The notes under the pieces are model-generated. The model was not told the DNA's origin, ran no database searches, and saw only the letters and a list, made by a program, of their open reading frames with translations. Below, in pieces: positions 7,100-10,593 of a DNA stretch of 10,593 nt (within the stretch, counting starts at the first letter, position 1; each line of letters opens with the position of its first letter). Location: positions 1-10,593 of the forward strand of contig JAUIBM010000049.1 of NCBI GenBank assembly GCA_030428345.1. The letters are read 5' to 3'. The stretch is from Alphaproteobacteria bacterium. GTDB taxonomy: Bacteria > Pseudomonadota > Alphaproteobacteria > Rhizobiales > Rhizobiaceae. The position numbers and the translations under genes are program-made.

Positions 7100-8677
7100 A
7101 TGATGAGATCAATTACTGCCTTGCTTGTGCTTCTGTCTCTTGTCTTCACTGGGCCTGCCCTTGCCGACAAGCGCGTCGCGCTGGTGATCGGCAATTCGGC
7201 CTACAAGAACGTGCCGCAGCTCGCCAATCCGAAGAACGACGCTTCCGACATGGCGGCCAAGCTCGAGGCGCTCGGCTTCGAGGTGGTTCAGGGCGAGGAC
7301 CTCGACCTGCGCGGCATGCGCTCGACCGTCCGAGACTTCGTGCGCAAGCTCGACGGCGCGGATCTGTCGCTGTTCTTCTATGCCGGCCATGGCCTGCAGG
7401 TGAACGGCAACAACTACATGGCCCCGGTCGACGCCCAGTTGGCCAGCTATGACGATCTGGATTTCGAAGCGTTGCCGATGGACCTCGTTCTTTCCGCAAT
7501 GGAACGCAATACCAAGGTCAATCTGATCTTTCTCGACGCGTGCCGCGACAACCCGCTGGCGCAGAATCTGGCGCGATCGATGGGCACCCGCTCAACGGCA
7601 GTCGGCCGGGGCCTTGCCAAGATCGGCAGCGGAATCGGCTCGCTGATCGCCTTTTCCACCCAACCCGGCAATGTGGCGCTGGACGGCGATGGCCGCAATT
7701 CGCCCTTCACCACCGCACTACTCAAACATCTGGGCACGCCGGGGAAAAGCGTTACCACTGACCTGATCTCGGTTCGCAAGGACGTTCTGGCCGCAACCGG
7801 CGGCAAGCAGGTGCCTTGGGACAATTCCTCGCTCACCGGCCCTGTGGTGCTGGTTCCAAAGGCGAGCGTCACGCAGGCCGATCAAATCCCTGACATGCAA
7901 GTGAACCGACAATTCGCCCCGACCGATTCAAGTCAGTTCGAGATCACCTTCTGGAACTCGATCAAGGACTCGTCAGCGCCTCCGCTGATTGAAACCTACC
8001 TCAAGCGATATCCGAATGGCACGTTTGCGGAAATCGCCCGGGTCAAGATCAAGTTGCTCAACGCTGCGGCAGAGCGGGCAAAGCGCGAAACCGCCGCCAG
8101 CAAAGCAGAAGTTGCGCGGATTACCGCCGAGGCAAAGTCGAAGCAGGAAAAGACCATTGAAGTTGCGAGGCTGGAACAGCCGGGCGACACAGAGCCAGCA
8201 GTTCAATCCATCGACCCGGTCGAACTTGTGCGCTCTACCCAGTATGAACTTGCCCGCATCGGCTGCCTGTCAGGGCGCATCGACGGGAAGTGGGGCTCAG
8301 GCAGCCGCGGAGCCTTGAAAAACTATGCGGTCCGGCAGGGCGTACGGCTTGCATCACTTGAACCAAGCGTTGAAGTCCTCGACCGTCTCAAGGCAACAAG
8401 CGTACGCGTCTGCCCACTCGTCTGCGGCAGGGGCACAAAGGAAAAGAACGGACGGTGCGAGAAAGTGAAGCGCGAGGCTAGCGTGAAGCCGAATTCCGAA
8501 AGACAAACCCACCCAGAAGCAGCGGGAAATAAGAAAACGGAATCACAATCCAACGCAAACCCGCGAGAGTGTTTTATTTGCATAATTGGAATTGGAAGGC
8601 TGGAGGAAAAACGCTGCAGGCGGCCAAACGACCCTTGGGGAATCGGGCTACTCCAAGGGCAATGCCGGAAGCTTTAG
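7100..8677 (+). CDS. Exported caspase-like (peptidase C14) protein with C-terminal peptidoglycan-binding-like region
   Basis: A 525-residue protein. Residues 1-22 are a signal peptide (hydrophobic core LLVLLSLVF, cleavage likely after ALA22), so it should act in the periplasm. Residues about 24-255 are a caspase fold. His97 in YAGHG and Cys148 in LDACRDNP form the catalytic dyad, both intact, with FSTQPG (185-190) also typical. Residues about 284-320 (FWNSIKD, then YLKRYPNGTF) are the linker common in alphaproteobacterial relatives, followed by a charged Lys/Ala/Glu helix (about 322-360). Residues about 374-432, including GCLSGRIDGKWGSGSRGAL, resemble a peptidoglycan-binding module, followed by a Cys-rich stretch (CPLVCGRG and a Cys-rich last 35 residues). 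GGAGGG at 7089-7094 serves ATG 7100 or ATG 7103. The last ~80 codons are lower in GC, and the stop overlaps that of the IS remnant, so the native C-terminus may have been altered. The substrate and role are unknown. Confidence 0.88.
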   Translation: MMRSITALLVLLSLVFTGPALADKRVALVIGNSAYKNVPQLANPKNDASDMAAKLEALGFEVVQGEDLDLRGMRSTVRDFVRKLDGADLSLFFYAGHGLQVNGNNYMAPVDAQLASYDDLDFEALPMDLVLSAMERNTKVNLIFLDACRDNPLAQNLARSMGTRSTAVGRGLAKIGSGIGSLIAFSTQPGNVALDGDGRNSPFTTALLKHLGTPGKSVTTDLISVRKDVLAATGGKQVPWDNSSLTGPVVLVPKASVTQADQIPDMQVNRQFAPTDSSQFEITFWNSIKDSSAPPLIETYLKRYPNGTFAEIARVKIKLLNAAAERAKRETAASKAEVARITAEAKSKQEKTIEVARLEQPGDTEPAVQSIDPVELVRSTQYELARIGCLSGRIDGKWGSGSRGALKNYAVRQGVRLASLEPSVEVLDRLKATSVRVCPLVCGRGTKEKNGRCEKVKREASVKPNSERQTHPEAAGNKKTESQSNANPRECFICIIGIGRLEEKRCRRPNDPWGIGLLQGQCRKL

Positions 8678-9056
8678 GTGACCGACCCATAAGTCCGCAG
8701 CCAGATTCGAATTGAAGCGAGTTGGACGGAGGCGAGGAAATTGTCGTCGCGCTTTTCGTATCGTGTCGCGACTGCTCTGAAGTGTTTGAGTTTGTTGAAG
8801 AACCTCTCGACAGCATTGCGCTGGCGGTAAACCCATCGGCAGAAGGGGAACGTTTTCACGCGGTTCGGCATGGCGCGGATGTTGGCCCAGGCGCCGCGCC
8901 AGGCCATTTCTTCGCGCAAGCCGTCGCTGTCATAGGCGCGGTCGGCGAGAAGGATATTCCCCGCGGCAAGTGTTTCGAACATGTCTGCCGCTGACCGCCC
9001 GTCATGGACCTGCCCGTCGGTCAGCTTCAGGCGGATCGGGCGGCCTTCGGCGTGCC
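8674..9056 (-). pseudogene. IS5-family transposase, C-terminal half only
   Basis: About 127 codons of recognisable DDE transposase, ending at TAA (8676-8674). Visible are LADRAYDSD, holding the second catalytic Asp near 8943; GAWANIRAMPNR; and RNAVERFFNKLKHFRAVATRY, holding the catalytic Glu near 8808, ending with LASIRIWLRTYGS. These are hallmarks of the IS427-like group of IS5. The N-terminal half with the first Asp is missing: upstream of about 9056 the frame stays open by chance but encodes the antisense of the integrase fragment. The protein cannot be an active transposase. Its stop overlaps the caspase stop on the opposite strand by three bases. Confidence 0.85.
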
Positions 9057-9057
9057 C

Positions 9058-9255
9058 GGCACCGTCTGGTCGACGGATGCAATATCCGGAGCGATCACCG
9101 AGGCGGAAGCCGTGACCGCTCCGGAAACGGCCCGCAGGATGGCCGGACACTCCAGCTCACGCGCGACGCAGGGCTATGTCCGCGGCGATTCCCTGGAAAC
9201 CAACCGCCGCGTCGCCCGAGCCCGGGCCGAATTGAGAGCAGAAAAGAAGCTCTGA
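9058..9255 (+). pseudogene. Tyrosine recombinase/integrase, C-terminal fragment
   Basis: About 65 codons from GTVWSTDAISGAITEA to the TGA at 9253-9255. RRMAGHSSSRATQGYVRG (His near 9151, Tyr near 9178) fits the final catalytic box of tyrosine recombinases, in which the Tyr carries out strand transfer. The preceding STDAISGAIT matches, from memory, a family segment where an Arg (as in MDARAG) is catalytic; here an Ile is in that place, suggesting decay. The catalytic core and N-terminal DNA-binding domain are absent. Upstream bases belong to the IS remnant on the other strand. Its position 73 bp from the 3' end of tRNA-Gly suits an old island integrase. The family call rests on a short stretch. 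Confidence 0.65.
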
Positions 9256-9272
9256 AACGTTTCTGAAACGGC

Positions 9273-9296
9273 AAAAATCGGCCCATTGAGCTCAAT
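9273..9296 (-). terminator. Possible weak terminator after tRNA-Gly
   Basis: On the minus strand the 12-bp perfect palindrome ATTGAGCTCAAT (9296-9285) is followed eight bases later by five T residues (9277-9273). With no natural loop the RNA stem would be at most four pairs, so this is a poor intrinsic terminator, listed because nothing better follows the tRNA pair. The original downstream sequence may have been displaced by the island. Confidence 0.25.
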
Positions 9297-9327
9297 CGTA
9301 GAACCGTAGCAATTTCAGGAAGATGGC

Positions 9328-9401
9328 TGGAGCGGGTGAAGGGAATCGAACCCTCGTATTCAGCTTGGAAGGCTGCTGCTCTACCATTGAGCTACACCCG
9401 C
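9328..9401 (-). tRNA. tRNA-Gly(UCC)
   Basis: The minus strand folds as a 74-base tRNA with encoded CCA: acceptor GCGGGTG pairing with CACCCGC, D arm GCTCAATGGTAGAGC, anticodon loop CTTCCAA (anticodon TCC, read from 9369 to 9367) and T arm GAGGGTTCGATTCCCTT. It decodes GGA and GGG glycine codons. It follows tRNA-Tyr by 63 bp and is probably co-transcribed. Its 3' end faces the integrase remnant. Confidence 0.95.
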
Positions 9402-9464
9402 AGGACCATTGCGCGGAAGCGGATAATCGACCGTTTTCGCGGAACTGGCAAGCGCCGACACGGC

Positions 9465-9549
9465 TGGTGGAGGAGGTTGGATTCGAACCAACGTAGGCTA
9501 AGCCAACGGATTTACAGTCCGTCCCCTTTAACCACTCGGGCACTCCTCC
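9465..9549 (-). tRNA. tRNA-Tyr(GUA)
   Basis: An 85-base type II tRNA on the minus strand with encoded CCA. Acceptor GGAGGAG pairs with CTCCTCC, the anticodon loop contains GTA (9515-9513) within ACTGTAAAT, there is a long variable arm typical of bacterial tyrosine tRNA, and the T arm has GGTTCGAATCC. It is the first gene of the tRNA-Tyr/tRNA-Gly transcript. Confidence 0.95.
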
Positions 9550-9617
9550 ATATCGCCGTGACGATCCGGATCGCCCGTCCGTTCGCGAGATCAACTCTCA
9601 CATCCGGACAGGCGCGG

Positions 9618-9646
9618 TTTATGCAAGCGCCATCGGGCAAAGTCAA
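9618..9646 (-). promoter_or_regulatory. Promoter of the tRNA-Tyr/tRNA-Gly operon
   Basis: On the minus strand TTGACT (9646-9641) and CATAAA (9623-9618) are separated by exactly 17 bp, with the first tRNA base 68 bp beyond the -10. The bases after the -10 (CCGCGCC) form a GC-rich discriminator, a feature of stable-RNA promoters under stringent control. No comparably good promoter was found for the divergent rlmB. Confidence 0.65.
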
Positions 9647-9742
9647 CGTCCATGGCGGCAAAATTACGTGGGCATCGCACAAGGCGTCGCGCGCGCCGGG
9701 ACCCTCTCGCGGACTGGACGTTGCGGGGCTATAAGGCTTGCC

Positions 9743-10593
9743 ATGAAACAGAGCAAATCCGGTGGCGCGCCGAGCGACGCGCATAATTCCCATCATGCCG
9801 AATTGCGCCGCAAGCGGCGCGAGGCAAGTCAACTGGCCCGTGGCGACCGCGGCAGTTCCGGCGCGGGCGAACCCGTATCCGATCGCGTGCTGCTATACGG
9901 CTTGCACACGGTGCGCCATGCGCTCGCCAATCCGGCGCGCACCAAGCACCGGCTGCTCGTCACGCGCAACGCGCTGGCGCGCCTGGAGGCCGAGCCGCAA
10001 TGGCTTGAAGGCCTGACGCTGGAAGAATGCGAGCCGCGGGCGCTCGACCGCCTGGTCGGCCCCGATGCGGTGCATCAGGGCGCGGTGCTGGAGGCCGACC
10101 CGTTGGAGCCGATTTCGCTGCAGGCCCTCGGCCGCGAGCGCCTGGTGCTCGTGCTCGACCAGGTCACCGACCCGCACAATGTGGGAGCAGTGATGCGTTC
10201 AGCCGTCGCCTTCGGCGCGGGGGCGTTGATCACCACGGCCCGCCATTCCCCGGCCGAGAGCGGCGTGCTCGCCAAGGCCGCTTCTGGCGCGCTGGACATG
10301 ATCGACCATGTCGCGGTGCGCAATCTGGCGCAATGCCTGGAGGAACTGGCGGCGCTGGGCTACCAGACCGTCGGGCTGGACAGCGAAGGTCCGGACATCC
10401 TGGAGGATTCGCTTGAGGGAACGCGAATCGCGCTGGTCCTGGGCGCCGAGGGCAAGGGGCTGCACCGGCGGCGCGTACGGGTCAAGACGTGCAACATGCT
10501 CGACATGAGCCGCTATAGCCGCCTGCGGGCCGAGGCGCTCGACTGGTTTGAGAAGCACGCCGGCATCGCCGCCGAGGACGGCGATATCGAGGC
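9743..10593 (+). CDS. rlmB: 23S rRNA (guanosine-2'-O)-methyltransferase RlmB, with abnormal 3' sequence, open at window end
   Basis: SpoU/TrmH-family enzyme that 2'-O-methylates G2251 of 23S rRNA (E. coli numbering) with S-adenosylmethionine. ATG 9743 follows a weak AAGG (9733-9736). After a basic leader (1-46) comes the SpoU substrate-binding domain (YGLHTVRHAL at 52-61, VHQGAVLEADPLEP at 110-123) and the knotted methyltransferase domain. Motif 1 is DPHNVGAVMRSAVAFGAGA (143-161, catalytic Arg152) and motif 2 is LVLGAEGKGL (231-240). From residue 241 (10463) the sequence no longer looks like RlmB: motif 3, normally an SLNVSNA-like stretch forming the knot and cofactor pocket about 25 residues on, does not appear in any forward frame, ruling out a simple frameshift. 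The frame stays open for 43 unrecognised residues to the edge. Without motif 3 the protein should be inactive, unless this is an assembly join. Diverges from tRNA-Tyr. Confidence 0.8.
   Translation, partial: MKQSKSGGAPSDAHNSHHAELRRKRREASQLARGDRGSSGAGEPVSDRVLLYGLHTVRHALANPARTKHRLLVTRNALARLEAEPQWLEGLTLEECEPRALDRLVGPDAVHQGAVLEADPLEPISLQALGRERLVLVLDQVTDPHNVGAVMRSAVAFGAGALITTARHSPAESGVLAKAASGALDMIDHVAVRNLAQCLEELAALGYQTVGLDSEGPDILEDSLEGTRIALVLGAEGKGLHRRRVRVKTCNMLDMSRYSRLRAEALDWFEKHAGIAAEDGDIE

Larger units (their letters stand above)
8674..9255. mobile_element. Mosaic mobile-element remnant (IS5-family piece joined to integrase piece) beside tRNA-Gly
   Basis: Two incomplete recombinase genes meet head to head near 9057: a minus-strand IS5-family transposase C-terminal half and a plus-strand tyrosine integrase C-terminal piece. 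Homology of each stops within a few bases of the other. The simplest history is an IS inserted in or near an island integrase, then a deletion that removed the transposase 5' half and the integrase 5' part together. No complete terminal inverted repeats, target duplication or duplicated tRNA 3' end is visible in the window, so precise outer borders are unknown. Confidence 0.7.

Noticed and set aside
4878..7155. A 16-of-17-base match between the FAD oxidoreductase start (minus strand, 4894-4878) and the caspase signal-peptide region (7139-7155), both encoding LVFTGP
   Set aside because: Two short segments in unrelated genes with no extended similarity; most likely chance plus shared codon preference.
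7100..9255. Caspase plus mobile element as a CRISPR-linked or abortive-infection defence system
   Set aside because: The caspase has a signal peptide and cell-wall-binding-like tail, no CRISPR repeats, cas genes, sensor or effector genes are nearby, and the recombinases are dead fragments.
9336..9734. Open frame over the tRNA region (plus strand)
   Set aside because: It runs through two well-folded tRNA genes on the other strand and is a known type of false ORF.
1..10593. CRISPR array, riboswitch or rRNA
   Set aside because: No regularly spaced repeats, no recognisable riboswitch core and no rRNA signature were seen on either strand.

Overview
The window is high-GC DNA that looks like an alphaproteobacterium, most likely Hyphomicrobiales (Rhizobiales). 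The pointers are a fused IorA-IorB-type indolepyruvate ferredoxin oxidoreductase, a secreted caspase-like protein of the type common in that order, tRNA genes that encode their own CCA, and the pairing of rlmB with tRNA-Tyr and tRNA-Gly. The assignment is inferred from gene content and style, not from a search.

Left block (1-4906, minus strand): a two-gene operon. A GlcD/D-2-hydroxyacid dehydrogenase-type FAD oxidoreductase (3461-4906) is joined by a one-base TGATG stop/start overlap to a very large fused 2-oxoacid (indolepyruvate) ferredoxin oxidoreductase, which runs off the left edge after about 1153 codons. Across a 188-bp AT-rich divergent region (4907-5094), with a perfect 7+4+7 palindrome and a FadR-like half operator, lies a plus-strand pair: a GntR/FadR-family regulator (5095-5847) and an AcuI/YhdH-type acrylyl-CoA reductase (5893-6891). 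A reasonable model is a regulated catabolic unit. The FAD enzyme would oxidise a 2-hydroxyacid to a 2-oxoacid, the ferredoxin oxidoreductase would convert that to an acyl- or arylacetyl-CoA, and the GntR protein would sense a pathway acid.

Middle block (6892-8677): a GC-rich, hairpin-rich spacer, then a gene for an exported caspase-fold (peptidase C14) protein with an intact His/Cys dyad and a peptidoglycan-binding-like region near its C-terminus.

Right-centre block (8674-9255): a mobile-element scar. The C-terminal half of an IS5-family transposase (minus strand) abuts, at about position 9057, the C-terminal piece of a tyrosine integrase (plus strand). This scar sits immediately downstream of tRNA-Gly(UCC), a class of site used by integrating islands.

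Right block (9328-10593): tRNA-Tyr(GUA) and tRNA-Gly(UCC) on the minus strand behind a good promoter, divergent from rlmB. The rlmB reading frame is normal through SpoU motif 2, then changes into an unrecognised sequence without the expected SpoU motif 3, and is still open at the window end. This is the most puzzling point in the window and could be a real fusion or insertion, or an assembly junction.
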